DNA of 64,000 nt, from positions 23,108-87,107 of the forward strand of contig JAPYMA010002544.1 in the NCBI GenBank assembly GCA_035041965.1, given 5' to 3'. Below, piece after piece: positions 26,401 through 40,018 of the stretch. The notes below the pieces were generated by a model. That model had not been told where the DNA came from. It ran no database searches and saw only the letters and a program-made list of their open reading frames with translations. Numbering within the stretch: the first letter of the stretch is position 1; the number at the start of each line of letters is the position of its first letter. Source of the stretch: Anisakis pegreffii. Lineage: Eukaryota > Nematoda > Chromadorea > Rhabditida > Anisakidae. The position numbers were made by a program, and so were the translations under genes.

Positions 26401-29400
26401 AACCATAACAAATCACCAACCTCCTACAGTATAGTTTGTGATTTTCGTCGATTTCCTCTCTGCCTTTTTTGGTCGGATTAACACTTATTCGTAATCTCAG
26501 ACGATATCGCATGCGAACCATTTCACGCACTTTTGGCTCACGACTCAGCTGTTTCGCCACTATGTGCACGGCTCCAGCTAGCACCGATTCAGGCGTCGGA
26601 AAACTCCTAACATATATAAGGTCTGTTGTATTCGCTCGATCATCAAAATAAAGCATTTGTATACATAGCTTTTGCGTGGAACAGTAGTAAAACACCTCAA
26701 GTTTGAACAGATTTATATATGCTCGCTTTTTGTCAAATGTGCAAATGAAACGAAAAAACAAACTAACTGGCAAACGTATTGCTCGGCCGCTTTCAACGGT
26801 TCTTCCTCATCCTGTATCACATCGTGCCGTTTCCACTCAAGATTCTCGGCAAACTGTTGTGGAGTTAAACCAAAACGTGCCGCCAATGCATCGATGCCAT
26901 TTTGAATGCATAGCTGAGAAACACGTCAAAGTATTCAACAACTATTCTCAAACGCCAAAACCTTCTTGTAATTCTATTTTTCAAACAGTTCAGTTGCAAT
27001 AACTGTTCAACAGAACAATTGATAACTAATGAAATCACGAACATAGCGATTGAAAACTCCGCACAAACAATTAACTGCAACTCACCATATACCTATCAGT
27101 TCGAGTTGCGGCTCTGAATCTCGTATCTCTAGCCTCACGTTCTGGGTCATCTTCGTGCATGTTTTGTATCGTCTCCCAATCAATCATTTTCGGCACCTCA
27201 GGTCCATAATACAGTTGAAATTTGGCCGATACATCCATTAAACCCTCAACTGTTTGAACTCCATGAACTCTGCAATGATATAAACGAACGTAATTCAACG
27301 GTCATCCATTCTGAATCCCATCAATGACCTATCAACAATTCCTCCACATACTTTTTTCTTCTATATTAACACTGGATAAAAAATTAACTATTGGAAAGAA
27401 TGTTGTTCTTGTGTGCTGCATGCAATTTGCAAAAAAAAGCGCAACGGAGATTACAGTCAAAAAGCCACAATTATTAATCAAGTGCCGCAATAAGACCTTC
27501 ATGTTCGTAGAGTTCAGTTATGACAGACCAAATGTCAACACTCAACAAAAAACGAACTCATTCATGTCTTGCTCGGTGACAACCCTCAACGCTGGGGTAA
27601 TATCGTTCTCCATTTGATAATTCAACATTCTCTTCATCAGTTCCAATAAACGTTTCTTTCGCTGTTGCAAATGACACCACTGAAATTTATCATTTATTAA
27701 ATCCGATCAAACAATTCCAAACAAATCGTCAACATTCATTTTCATTTGTGAAAAAATCCACTTTCGATCAGCACTGACGAACAATTTGCAGAACTTAACA
27801 TGCATAAAATTCATATGCGTATCAACTTTTGAATATTATCGTAAATCTCAAATAAATATACCCATATCGATGAACGACTCAGATCTGTTGAAAATGGAGA
27901 ATGAGACTCACCTTCTCATCCCATTGGTAAACCTTCCAAAGATCGTTGATAACAAGACATGATTCAACGTATTCTTTACGATAGAACGCAATGAACGGTA
28001 CCTTCAAATGCAAAACAAATGTACGAATTGTAAAACAAAAACGAATTGAGTAATATCGAATAGGAAATAACTGACAATCACAATAATAACCACCATCACA
28101 ATAATGAACTCACCTCAAACAATTGATTACGAATAAAGTTGAGTGCTTCTTTAATCTTCTCAGGTGCCTCTTTCGATATCCTCCGACGCTCGTCATCACT
28201 ATGCTCTGCACGTGCCAACAATGTCAAACAGCATTCTTCCTGAAACGAAAGCATAAGTCTGCATTCAACGTAACCAAATCTCATGATACTTCGCTCAACT
28301 TGCGATTATTTCCCTGACAATGAAGTCTTTTCAATCGAATCACATGACATCTTAATTGTATCGATCAACAACAACTGATCAATCAATTACTCAGCCGATC
28401 GCTCAACTCACAAAACTAACCTGTATTGAAAGAGTGGCGTTATCAAACGCGTACTGATAAATCCACTTCGATTCCAATTCCAGTTCGTGTTCGTCAGCTT
28501 CACTGACAGCCACTCTTCTCAGCTGAAATCGTCATAACTCAATCAGAAATGATACTTATAACGATATGAGAAAATCACATCTGTTATCAGTACGGTCATT
28601 AAATTTATAATCATTAAATTATTTGGACATCGACTTATCACTTCACAGAAAAATTGATGCAGAGAAAAAGAGAACAATGACAAACCTGGAATCTTTCGGG
28701 TTTGTCCTCCAACTGGATTCGTTTATCGCGAGGTGCCAGGAGCTTTTCCTCAAGTTCTGCTGGTTCAATGGTATCCAAAAGAGTGGCTTTCTTCTCTTTG
28801 GTTTTAACACGTCGAACCCGTCCAGTGCCTCCTTCACCTTCATCACGATCCTCCTCTTCCGGATACTCTTCTTCCTCGTCACCTGGCTGCAAGCAAAAGT
28901 CTCTCCAACCCGTCACAACAATTTCTTGAACGTGAATCGATGAATCGCCCACTCACTCACCTCAGCATCTTCATCATAAAACTCCTCGAAGTTGAAATCA
29001 TCAACACCGAATATATCTCTTGCTTCATCCATCGCTTGTTCGGGCACATCCGTGACTCGATTGCGACGCTGACGATGTCGTATTTGATGACCATCGTCAG
29101 TTACAATAAAATCATCTTCTAAAATCATCATCACTTGTAATTTATGAAATTACGACTACTTAGAGATGCTTTTATGATATCCAATTCCAAACGATAAAAG
29201 CAATAAGGTACTACTATCACTCATAGCATATCACATCCCAATTCCAAAATAATGAATATTTTTTAGAGATTCAAATACATTCTCTGAGAATATTCCATCA
29301 ACGAAGTGAATTCAAGAAAGCTACCTGATCTGCCACTTTCACTGCCCGTTTCGTCACCTCTATCGTATCGATCTCTGCTTCGTTCCGATTCCTTTTCATG

Positions 29401-30554
29401 ATGCTCATCTTCATCACCAAATTCATCCTTGAATTAAGTCACTAATCAATGTTTTATTTTGCTTCAGGTGTACATGTACACGGATAATGACCATGTGCTG
29501 AATGCACTGAAATGGAAGCATGAACGAGAAGAGACAAATGAACCGACCCCAGCAAAGAGGTTATTCTTGATGCGTTCTCGATCGTCTTCCTCTTCATCAC
29601 TTTCGATCACGACCCGTCCACCAGACGGTCTTTGTTGAATATCCAAATTATCATTCAACAAATCCAGATCCTCATCATCCAATTCCAAATCGTCATCTTT
29701 CTCGTTATCACTCTTATCATCGTCATCATCCTTTAATGAAACCATTCTCTTTTCCCACTGAATCGTTATTTAACGAAACACTTAAACACACAAAATTCGA
29801 ACGTCGTACGAAATCAAAATTTGTTCGTTTCGACGATAACTACACCAATTTCGAAATTTCAAATGTTTCTCTAAATGAGATATTCAAATGTACGAAACAG
29901 AGAGACGTTTGCAATAAATAAGGATTTCAACAAAAGATACATCATCATTTTCTTGATCCTCCTCGTCAACGTCTTCATCGACCACAAATCCAGCCATTTC
30001 CTTCTTGATCCTTGCCTCGTCATCCTCCACATCCTCATCTTCATCATCGTCATCACTATAAACACATCGATTAAAACAAAATCTGATCCATTATCAACCA
30101 GTATCGATGTGGTTCCCTTTAAAACGACACTGCTTGGACACTCAAAATTTCTCCCGTCTTTGTGAAATTGTTTCGTGGAAACTGAGCAGAAATTCCATCT
30201 ACTTGAAGGAATTCATGTCGCGATTTTAGCCATGACCACCGAATAGTCTTTACTTAGAGGTAACCTGAGCTAGAGCAGAGTTTTTCTTGAGTATTTTAAG
30301 GGTTGGAGTGAAGAAATGCGTGTTTTTATATCCAATTGCGAACAAGTGAATATGCAAATGCAAGGTGAATTCAAACTGAAAATGAACCTCGCTAGACGTT
30401 TCTTCTTTTTGGCTTTGGCCTTCTTCTGTTTACGAGCTCGTTTCGCTTTTGGTTGCATATCAAGATCGTCATCGTCGTCAGCTGAGTGTTCCTCTGGGGT
30501 GCTTTCACCAGAATGTTCGGATTCTTCGGCCTGATTATCGATAAATTCGGACAT
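20463..30554 (-). CDS. SPT6: Transcription elongation factor SPT6 (EMB-5/SUPT6H family), 31 exons
   Basis: Histone chaperone that travels with RNA polymerase II. Exons (5' to 3'): 30554-30388, 30055-29941, 29730-29548, 29427-29325, 29118-28961, 28886-28686, 28522-28421, 28239-28114, 28001-27912, 27679-27558, 27269-27086, 26913-26768, 26606-26421, 26313-26253, 26038-25929, 25833-25689, 25426-25293, 25144-25027, 24778-24566, 24358-24206, 24065-23841, 23713-23639, 23498-23361, 23106-22923, 22604-22453, 22249-22109, 21942-21799, 21597-21460, 21361-21209, 21052-20883, 20655-20463. These sum to 4530 nt, 1509 aa, with every phase consistent. Seen: acidic Asp/Glu-rich N-terminus with a basic patch, the [16 protein letters not shown] segment, a YqgF-like domain (about 750-930), a helix-hairpin-helix ([15 protein letters not shown]), S1 domain (about 1198-1290) and tandem SH2 (about 1293-1509) with IIRPSS at the phosphopeptide site. 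One intron, 21798-21598, needs a GC donor. There is no Ser/Thr/Pro-rich tail after PPPGG, unlike vertebrates. Start ATG 30554 opens the typical MSEF acidic terminus. Confidence 0.95.
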
Positions 30555-32972
30555 TTTCCAATGATCTTCCTCTGCTCTACCTTATTTATAAAAGTGGCTA
30601 ACTGTATACCGAATCAACGCTCAGTATACACCACCACCGACTTATCCCTGTAATCAGCTTATATGCATCGTGTATGATTTCTCTCAAACAATTCACGAAC
30701 GTAACTGCGCGAAACTTGGATATTCATCAAAGCAACTCAAATAATTGAATGCGCTTCAAATTATGCTTTCAAAATCAAGGTAAATTTATTACAGGCATGG
30801 AATAACTTAGACTTCGGTCATTCTGTAGTTACATTCCAGCACTAAGATTTTCATTCGACTCAAAACAAGCCTTAGACTTCACTCACTCGTGTTTTCCCTG
30901 ACTGAAGCGTAATTTTACAAAGCGGCTAAACCATGAACATTTCTATTAGACAAGGCTTACAACAGATTACTGGACCTATAAAAGACATCATGAAATGTGC
31001 GATTGTTAGAAGCATTACGAGATCGACGATCTCTATAATCTGGCTCAGTTTTGAAGTGAGCATGCGTCTGATATTTTATCTAATCTTTCACATGTTCCTT
31101 CTCGTTGAATTCCCTTCGAAAGGATCAATTCAAATATGTCACATGAATTAAGCAAACCAATAATTTGTGTTGCGAAATCCACAGAAATGCCAAAAAAATT
31201 TTTCTACGAAAGCCAATGTGTAATCTAGATACCTGAGAGTGGACTATCCAATTTACCTCAAACACAGGTCATCAAAGATCAAATCATGATGCTTCAGAAA
31301 TTCGTAATATCCAATCACAAAAATGTCAACTCCTGATGCTAACTAATTATGTGAAAAAGAAATCTTTTGACGCATGTAATTGCGAGCAAATATTGAGACT
31401 GCATGCATTAATAAACCATCGGCATATACACTGTTTTAAAACTTCTACTGGTGTCCATTTAACTTCTCTTAAAAAACTTCCAAAGATGACCACCCGTAAC
31501 GTCCATTAAACTTAATTGTGAAAACAATTGCCATTAATTGAAATAATCAACCCGATTAGACAGAGTGCCACATCGTGCTCAAGGCGGAAATGAGCAGTGG
31601 ACATTTCGCAACAAGCGCAATTGAGATCGTCTTATATTCATGTAACAAATCTCAGCTAATGAACCACAAGAAGGGAATCGAAGTAAGTTTCGATTCGGGT
31701 CGGTGATTGTGAACAAAACTGTTTATTTTATTGAGACATTGAGACACCTTTAAATTGAGACACCTTCTGCGTTGGCTGACTGCCTTTCGTTTATTTAATA
31801 ATTATCAGAAGTTTCGAAATGACTAGTCTCGAAAAACTCGGATTTTATCAGTACAACTCAATCGTAACAGCGAACTGGTGACCAAGAGGTGCATTTCAGA
31901 AACTTTTTAATCAGTCTTAAGACATTTACACTACAAAAATATCACTTTGATAATCGATTATTGCTTGGAATCAAGTCGACCATCATGTTTCTACCTTCCC
32001 TCGAATTCATCATAAAAGTTAGCAAAAAAATCATTAGCTTTATAGAAGTATTCAAGAGATAAACATAGTTGGGAATTTATGCTCGTTTGATCTCTAAAAA
32101 CACTACACTAGTAACGGCTAGAAACGGTTTCTGACTTACAATTAGTTGACGGATTAATTGGACAACTCATGGAGCGGTACAAAGTGATGCTGTTTTCAAG
32201 ATTAGCCTATCGAATCGTGTCAAATGGCACTGATTCCGAGGAAACTGAATCAGACGGAAATTTCTTTTGCTAAGAATATTGGAATTCGGCAACCAAGTGC
32301 TCCATGAATGCTGATGAATGTTACAAAACCAAGATTTTATTACTGTTCGTATAAGCAGTTAAGAAAACAGTCGTGTGTCCTTTGAGTAAATCTCGAAACA
32401 TTGTGGTTTAAAAGTACGAGAGAGACAAAGAGGTAGGAATATTTTGAAGGATAAGAATAAGAAAATTTCGTAGAGGAAAACCATATCCGTTGTATCCGTT
32501 ATACCTTGTAGTTCGATAAAACATTATTTTGTTGTTCTTATTCTCAGAAATGGGCTCAGTGACCTTTCAAGCAAATTCAGTTACTGCATTGAAATTTTGC
32601 ACAGTTTATTCTTGAACCAGAAGGAATGCTTTCGATGGATCAGATTAACGGTTTTAAGAAGTTTACATTCCCCATAGAAAATCTCCATGCGAGTACATAG
32701 TCGGATGCAGCGGACTATCATTTATCTTAAATTATATATTGTCGATGGATAATGCCTTGTTCATGAGATATAATTAAAGTCCTAAAGGTGAATTCTATGG
32801 TTAGGCTATTGTGTTGTGTACCATATTAAAAAATGTTAAAATGGTTAAAATGATATTCCTACAGTAATAAAATAAGAATGTGCAATGAAGTATGTTAGCA
32901 CGAATTCATAACACAAACACATTTATTCATACAATTTGCATTCATATAAAACATTCACTATGTACACTATCA
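30555..32972. other. Intergenic region, no gene seen
   Basis: About 2.4 kb between the 3' end of the channel gene and the start of SPT6, both on the - strand. It contains the presumed SPT6 promoter. No coding-like stretch, RNA gene or repeat was recognised. Confidence 0.55.
32932..32937 (-). promoter_or_regulatory. Candidate polyadenylation signal of the channel gene
   Basis: AATAAA on the - strand, 36 nt past the stop codon at 32975-32973. Confidence 0.5.
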
Positions 32973-35900
32973 TCAGAGGTTCAAATAAATCGACCAGTAT
33001 ACTAGATGAAAAGCCATGAAAAATGATGGGAAGATAATCCGAGAGAGGAGATCGACCTGAAAATGTATCCATATTAGTTTGAAAACCACTCGTAGGCATG
33101 AATTAATCATCTCACTGGGGGTAGTCTTCGTTTTTCCATCTACAAAAATCATTCGAAGGAAGCAGAATTTTGTTGATTAATCAAAAATCATGCATTCATT
33201 TAAGAGGGTATCGAGTGCAGAAGCTGATGTTTATCGACGTGAATGAGTTGTTTTGCACCTGTGACGGCCTTATCCTCATAGCTATAGGCACTCTAATATT
33301 GTTGTTAGCGTTTGAAGCTATCGTTATAGGAGAAACGCTGTATTTTAGTGTGGAATGATTTGATTGAAGCAGTGGCATTGACTGATCTGTATACGATTCC
33401 ATTTGCATCTGGAATTTTTTAAGGCTTATTTCAATTAAACGTTTCATTTGATTGGAACATTTTTGGGTTCTCTGATTTTCACACTGCAAGAACAAAATGA
33501 AACTTTAGGAATATGTTCCATTTGTAGAACATGGCTAAAAATTTCAGAAGTTGAAAAATCTACCTGAAGTATGGTGTCACGTTTCCGTCGCTTCTTTCTG
33601 ACCGTGACAGCCCTGGAGCGGACCGGAGGAGACTGCTCCTCTAACTCGTAGTAGCACGACGGCTGTTGCTTCATTCGTCTTATATAACCACGCGAACGTT
33701 TCATCAAGTACCCAATCGCAGCGTACTCCAACAATGATGCGAACACTCAAAATATTATCACTTCTTTAAAATATCATTTTTGTGCAACAATATTCCGACT
33801 TTTCCCCTCATTTCGAGATATGATTGAAGTACATAATTCATTTGCCTCATCTGAACGATAAGTGTTCTGAAAGCGAAGGGAAAACCCTCGGAATCATAAG
33901 CACAAATGGATGAAACGAAATGCTTCAAATCATTTCAAAAATCTTACCAATGAAAAAGCAAACGCCAAGAAATATGTCAAGACTTTTCACATAAGAGACC
34001 TGAAAGAAGGAATTTCAAAACTTGTTTCTGGATCTGATTTATAAAAGCATTTATTCTACGTCTATCACAACATGATGTATCGCATGATATTCATTATACC
34101 TAAGTGTTCCTCATTTAATTTTTTTGATGATGAAAATTTCAATGGATATTTTGTTGACGAAAATTCCCAACAGCTGAAATTTGAAACATTTGTTGACAAA
34201 AGTTTTTTGTTACAAACAAAGAGGAGAGTTGCTTTTTGCGATCAAACTTCACAAACATCCGAGCATTTGATAGGACTTCACAAAGAAATTCAATATGTGT
34301 GCGTGGTGGTAATGCGATCTTAATCCATTACTCTAATGGATCAATTGTTTGTCTTTTACCTGAGTTTCAAATGTGGCATCTGTTCTTATTCTTACAGGTA
34401 GCAATTTTTATTCGCAAACATAAATTCTTTAAGTGGTGAATCCAAAAATATAGAATTTCAAAAATTCCGTTATTTTTATAATAAACTCTGATGATAAGAA
34501 AGTAATCATTATATCATTCCGGTGTAATAGTGAAATTGATCTTCTAATGAGTAAACCATCTGACCTTAGGTAACGAGGCATTTGTTGAGGTCATAAGTGT
34601 GGTCATCGTGAGTACGGTGGTCACTCCTGGAATTGCTCTTTGATGATTCGTGAACTCAAAGATGTCGGATCGTAACGAATCAGTTTATCATCAAAATCAT
34701 ACAATGAACACAAAAAAGTACCGATCGCAACCCTGGCTTGTGTAGCCTCACGATTAAGCCAGAACGAAACCCACGAGATGACAACGATCAATGAGGACGG
34801 AAAATATATTTGAATCAAGTAGAAACCAATGTTGCGTTTAAATGTGAAGTATGTTGAAAGACGTGAATAGTTGCCTAAAATTTATTGTTACGCCGTTCAT
34901 ACTGACAATTTGAAAAAAAAGACTGTTCATGGCTTTCATGATTTCGAAAGCGATCAACTAAAGCAGTAACAATTGATAAGTCAAATTTTATGCACATTTG
35001 TGACGATATTATGGTTGTTGCGCAGGGCAATGAATTTTTCGATGTATAGATGGCTTATGTTTAGAGAATAATCAAGTGAAGCTGGACACAAACCAGTGCT
35101 AAGTGAAATAACGCGCTCAACGTGTGAATGTCCACCGATAGTGAAGTGAGCTAGGTGTACGTTTTCGTCAATGGTCACCGAACTGACACCTTGATGCCAG
35201 TGATAGATGATATCCTTGGTGCTGTAGCCATAACTCTCAAATAGCCATTTTCATTCATTATGCACCGACGAATGCTTATTTCTGAGGATGTACATATGCA
35301 GTAGTTATATCCGATCAATACATCTTTGCCTCTCAATTAAGGTTTCATTCAAATAAAAAACAAATATTTCAATAACAGCTCTTCGATATAATGTAACAAC
35401 CGAAAAAATGGAAAAGATAAAAAATAACGAACCTCAATTTCGAGGGCACACACTTGAACATCCAATGGGAACTGAAATTTAACTTTATCAAATACTTTTC
35501 AAAGCAACTCATTATTCATTTCGAAAGAGCAATTCATTATTCATTTCTGAATTATTCATTGCTGAATTTTTTATCTCTGACTTCGGAAATCATCAATATT
35601 CTCCGACAGAATATTTCGATGACATATTCACAAGTCATCAAGCAATAATTTATTCATGCATCGGATAATTTCGCATTGCATGCTTTATTAATGAGATGCT
35701 ATCAACTTTGAACTTACCGTATGTAGATTCATCGGGCAATTCGCCGTGACCGTTAATCTGAAAGTAATTTCATTCACTTGTTTGAAAATTCATAGACAAG
35801 AGATTTTGAATGTTATGCATAAGCAGTGATTGGATTAGACTTATTTACATGCGAGGGTAAATAAGCAAATGATGTGAAATGATTGTAACCTGATGCTTCT

Positions 35901-38900
35901 TAGAACATTGCCTTTGTTATCGATACGAAGAAAGGAGTTGTGTGAGGTTGCTTCGTGAAAGAACGACTTCTTCTCATTGGGAAAGAACGTATCCGGTGTC
36001 CAGATGCTCTTTACCATATCGATGCCTATTGTCAACGACGACTCATCATCACTTCTGAACGCCAACCTTGTGTCTTGCCAAAACTGTCGCAAATACAAAT
36101 CAAGCGTGTAATCCTTAAAATATACTTCATTTATGAGTATCTTCTCGATCTCCTCGTAGAAGGCATTTGATCGAATCGAATTTAAGAATTGTGAGCCTTT
36201 TGAATTGTGAGTTATGATGTATGCTTGATCTATGAACACTCCATCGTGAGATTGTGCCAATTCAGCCGGAGATTAAGTGAATAATTTCCGGCTGAATTCA
36301 GAACTTATTAGCGCATATGAAAGGTGAAACTTCGAGCTTTCAGCCTATGCGCACTATTGTTCAGTCTATTCAACGTTTTGATTCAATTCACGGTAGAGCA
36401 ATTCGATTGAATGCCCGCTAAATACTCAAATGTTATTTATGGCAAAGCCAAATAGCCCATACAAAAAGTGCTCAGCCGCTGTTTTGTATGCGTCATAAGA
36501 TGATTACTTCCCGATCGAGCAATTCAATTCATGTGGTTTATTCAGATTAATTCAAAACAAATTGACCAAGCATCCATCCCAAAAACGTTAATGACGATGA
36601 CTTGTTTTGTTTCTTGCCAAAATATGATAACGTTCAGGAATGGCAAAGAAAACCAAAAATGTGATCGTAATCGCAAAATTTCAGTTTGGCATTTGACAAA
36701 TGATCAGAAGGCTGCGCTCACCATTGAAACCTCTGAAATGGCACTAATTGTTGTTATATGTGCCGTAACGTTCACTTCGATTGGTGGGCCTGAAATGAAT
36801 CGTCTGACTGAAGAGCGTCGTATTTTGTGTTTCATAGCCAGCATGATTGATGAAAGATGCGAACGTGAATTTTTAGTAGCTTAGACATTGTTTGAAGATA
36901 TCTTTTATGATGCACCTTACTTCATTGGATTTTTTTTTGGAAACATTCATTCTTCTGTATTTGATATCATACGATAAATGAGGAACAGCAGTAATCATGA
37001 ACGAGGTTCGCAGTCATCTCTTCATGCACGTCTCTAAGGCATTCATTATTCTTGTTGTATGCCCTCGAAGCATTCATTCAGTTCAATATCAGCAATCAGT
37101 TTCCATGTGTTCAGACGACTTACATAATTGAGACAAGCATAAAGACCGCTCAGTTTTTCGCACACACTCATAATAAACTCTTGAAGATTAATCTGTTTTG
37201 CTGAACTAGAATGGAAGTGATGATACATTAAGATTGAATATCTTTCTTTTTACACTTCCTTCCATAATCTTCACAAAGGACGAATAAGTTTCACTCTGAA
37301 TCGGTTGTTTATCATAAAAAATATGCAATAAATACAAGTTGGGTGATAAACAAAAGTTCAGTTGAGCAACACAGCTGTTAGTTTTTCAATTCAATTAAAT
37401 TCAACAAGACTCAACGAGCCGCCAGACAAAACTTGAATCAGTTCTGTGAATTTGTTCTGCAGGTGAACAAACTTTTTGAAAATTCAGCATTTGGTTTTAA
37501 ACAAATGCGCACAATCGATAAGAAATTGCTTCAAGCTTGTTTAGGATTTTCGTAGTTTTGAAATATTTTTTATTGCTTATCCACGGTGGATTTGCTAAAT
37601 ACCCCTGAGAGGTATCATTATCGTTGATTGCGGATGCTCTCTGATGGATCAAATTGCTATCTCTCAAAGCTTTTGTTCCGTACAATTTATCAAAAAATTC
37701 AGTTTCTTCATGAAATTAATCAATTAATTGGGAGGTAAGTTCATTTTGTGATTCTACATTTTGTGTTTTGTTACGATGGTTCAAGTTATTCATGGGACGG
37801 TAAGTTAGGGAGGGAGGAGTGGAATAACAGCTGAAATTTGCTCCTAGCCATGCATGCCGAAGCTTGGACACAATCACTGTGCATTATCTAGGCAGTAAAA
37901 TTCGCAGATGAATAGAAATATATACCATTCAAGCATTAAAGTATGAATTATTGAGATGCAGCAATTGGTAAAAGAATCATTCAAAATCATGCATCTTACT
38001 TATGGTTTTATTACTACTGGAAGTATGTAATGTGACGATGTGAATGGAAGTCATAAATCATATTTACAACAAGAAATCGTTACTGGAATCGAAATGAGTT
38101 TGCTGGAGTCAGTAAAAATAAGAATAATTACCGCCATAGTTGGGTCGTATTCGACGATCATGACTGGCAATCAATTGGTCCAATAATCGACTGACGTTAC
38201 TCTCGAGTTTATGTTGCACTATTTGAGATTTCAAGCTGGAACGAATTTTCGGATTTAATTTTTCTTACGCGAATTTCACATATGGAAATAAAATAATCGA
38301 GTATGTTCTGCACCATGCTGCGTCGAACATTGTCAATGAAGTAAGATAGTAGATGTGATTCCTAAATGGAGTTTTTTGCATGACTTTTGATTAGGTTATT
38401 TATAAGGATCGGTTAGTAACACCTGAAAGTACTGGTTTTGTAGTACTTGTTTCAAAATTGAGCATCTTTAACAAAAAATATTCATTCCATTAAATCTAAA
38501 GTGCTGAAGTCTTGTGTTATATTTTTTTGCTGCTTTCTACCAAATGGCATATATAAAAATCCATTTGATACAGTTTACGTTTACCAAATATATTCCAAGC
38601 TGCTCGAACCGAAATCATTTTTCACCTGTTCTCAATGGCTCTGACATGCACGCTATCCCCAGGAACCCCACTACTCATCCGAAACATGAATTGAATCTGA
38701 GCAGGTCTCGGCCGAAGCATCAAATGATATCTGGGCAAAGCAAATTCAGTCAAGAAAAATTCAAATTCAATCGAACTTCAGCCAACGATTAGGCTTAAGC
38801 CCTTGGAAGCCTCGGCTTTTGAGAGAGTACTTTCATCTTAATGCTATCGTTGAAAACTGTCATTAATGGTGCCCTTCGACGGATGTTCGGTTTTTATGCA

Positions 38901-39233
38901 CCGAACAAAATGACGTGCCATATGAGTTTTATGTCTCGCATCCAACGAAAGAGTCTCACATAGAGCATGGAACTGATCATCGTTTGAATAGCGAGTTTGT
39001 GTATGAATGCATGACATTTTAATGCCGAATTACTATAATTACACAGAAATATCATCGCGACGTTATTTGATGTGGCTATTGAAAGCGAATGTACGATCGG
39101 AATCGCTGAATAGTGATTATATGAAATTGACTGTGAGGTGTGATAAAAACGACTGCGGAAATACTTACAATCCATGATTACGGGTGTTGCCTGGGTAATA
39201 TTGCATGGCACGATCGGATTTCGAGATGAAACT
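32973..39233 (-). CDS. Cys-loop ligand-gated ion-channel subunit, GABA-A/RDL/UNC-49-like, 12 exons seen (5' end incomplete)
   Basis: Predicted pentameric neurotransmitter-gated channel subunit of the plasma membrane. Exons: 39233-39169, 38218-38132, 36196-35890, 35757-35718, 35471-35433, 35235-35094, 34874-34722, 34626-34565, 33999-33948, 33745-33564, 33483-33259, 33056-32973; phases agree. Seen in order: ligand-domain start ([18 protein letters not shown]), the [11 protein letters not shown] strand, WTPDTFF, a Cys-loop with exactly 13 residues between cysteines (spread over two exons), IESYGY, TGNYSRL loop C, M1 ([20 protein letters not shown]), M2 ([20 protein letters not shown]), M3 ([13 protein letters not shown]), a basic M3-M4 loop and M4 ([20 protein letters not shown]). 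GABA-gated family placement rests on loop C and M2. The residues before M2 read QAR instead of PAR. The acceptor at 36197 is weak. No signal peptide was found: exon 39233 is entered in phase 2, and 40018-39936 is one phase-compatible upstream candidate. Confidence 0.9.
36259..36298. repeat. Perfect hairpin, 12-bp stem, 16-nt loop, in a channel-gene intron
   Basis: aattcagccgga at 36259-36270 pairs with tccggctgaatt at 36287-36298. It lies about 60 nt upstream of the weak acceptor of exon 36196-35890 and could present or occlude that splice site in the pre-mRNA. Confidence 0.7.
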
Positions 39234-39935
39234 CTGTAATCAGTAGGTGGATAAGCAGCGATTAGTGACATCATTGACAATTTTTCAAGACAAAAAATGA
39301 TCTGACTATCGTTCAGGAAAAAGAAAACAAATGATCTGAGCAGTTTGCGAGTTGATACTTTCGAAAAAGCATGTTCAGATGCTATTTGCTTGAATATGCT
39401 ACTTATGCTGAATGTTAATCTGCATGAACCTTATGCAAATTTATTCAAGGAGAACAGCAATTGTTCACTTGCATGAATGTCATCATGGAGAACTAATGTG
39501 AGCGTTCAGCTGTAATTAAAAGGGCAGCTGATAAGGTCATGTGAACGTTTGAACTATTTTCTAACCACCGGCGGTAGTTAGCAAATGCGACCAACGAGTG
39601 ATATTTGCCCAAAGACAGATAAGATGAACTTTTACTATACCAGATACACAAATTAAAAAATTGAACAGTCAGATATGTTGTGTGACATTATGCAAGGACT
39701 ATTATTATGCAGGCATTGTCATTCATTCAATTAAATTAAACGAATCAATGCAAATTAAATTGTACAATCAGGTTTTCAAAATTTGTGGATCTCATTCACA
39801 TGTTGAGGTTGTTCTTTGAAGGTGGATCATTAGTTTGAGTGGGAATAATTTATTGATGGGAAAATGAATTTGGAGTCGGGAATAATAATAAGTTTCTCAT
39901 GACGACCATTAGGGTGTTTTCTTAAATGAAGCTAC

Positions 39936-40018
39936 CGGACAGATTTCGTGCCGCGAGATTCAACGCAGAAACATGAATATGTATAGTGAATATAGGAAGG
40001 TTCAATTGAAAAATTCAT
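39936..40018 (-). CDS. Possible 5' exon of the channel gene
   Basis: ATG at 40018 opens 27 codons ending at a gtagc donor in phase 2, which fits the phase needed by exon 39233-39169 and would complete an Arg codon. The encoded peptide is Cys/Tyr-containing but not clearly a signal peptide, so the assignment is weak. Confidence 0.25.
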
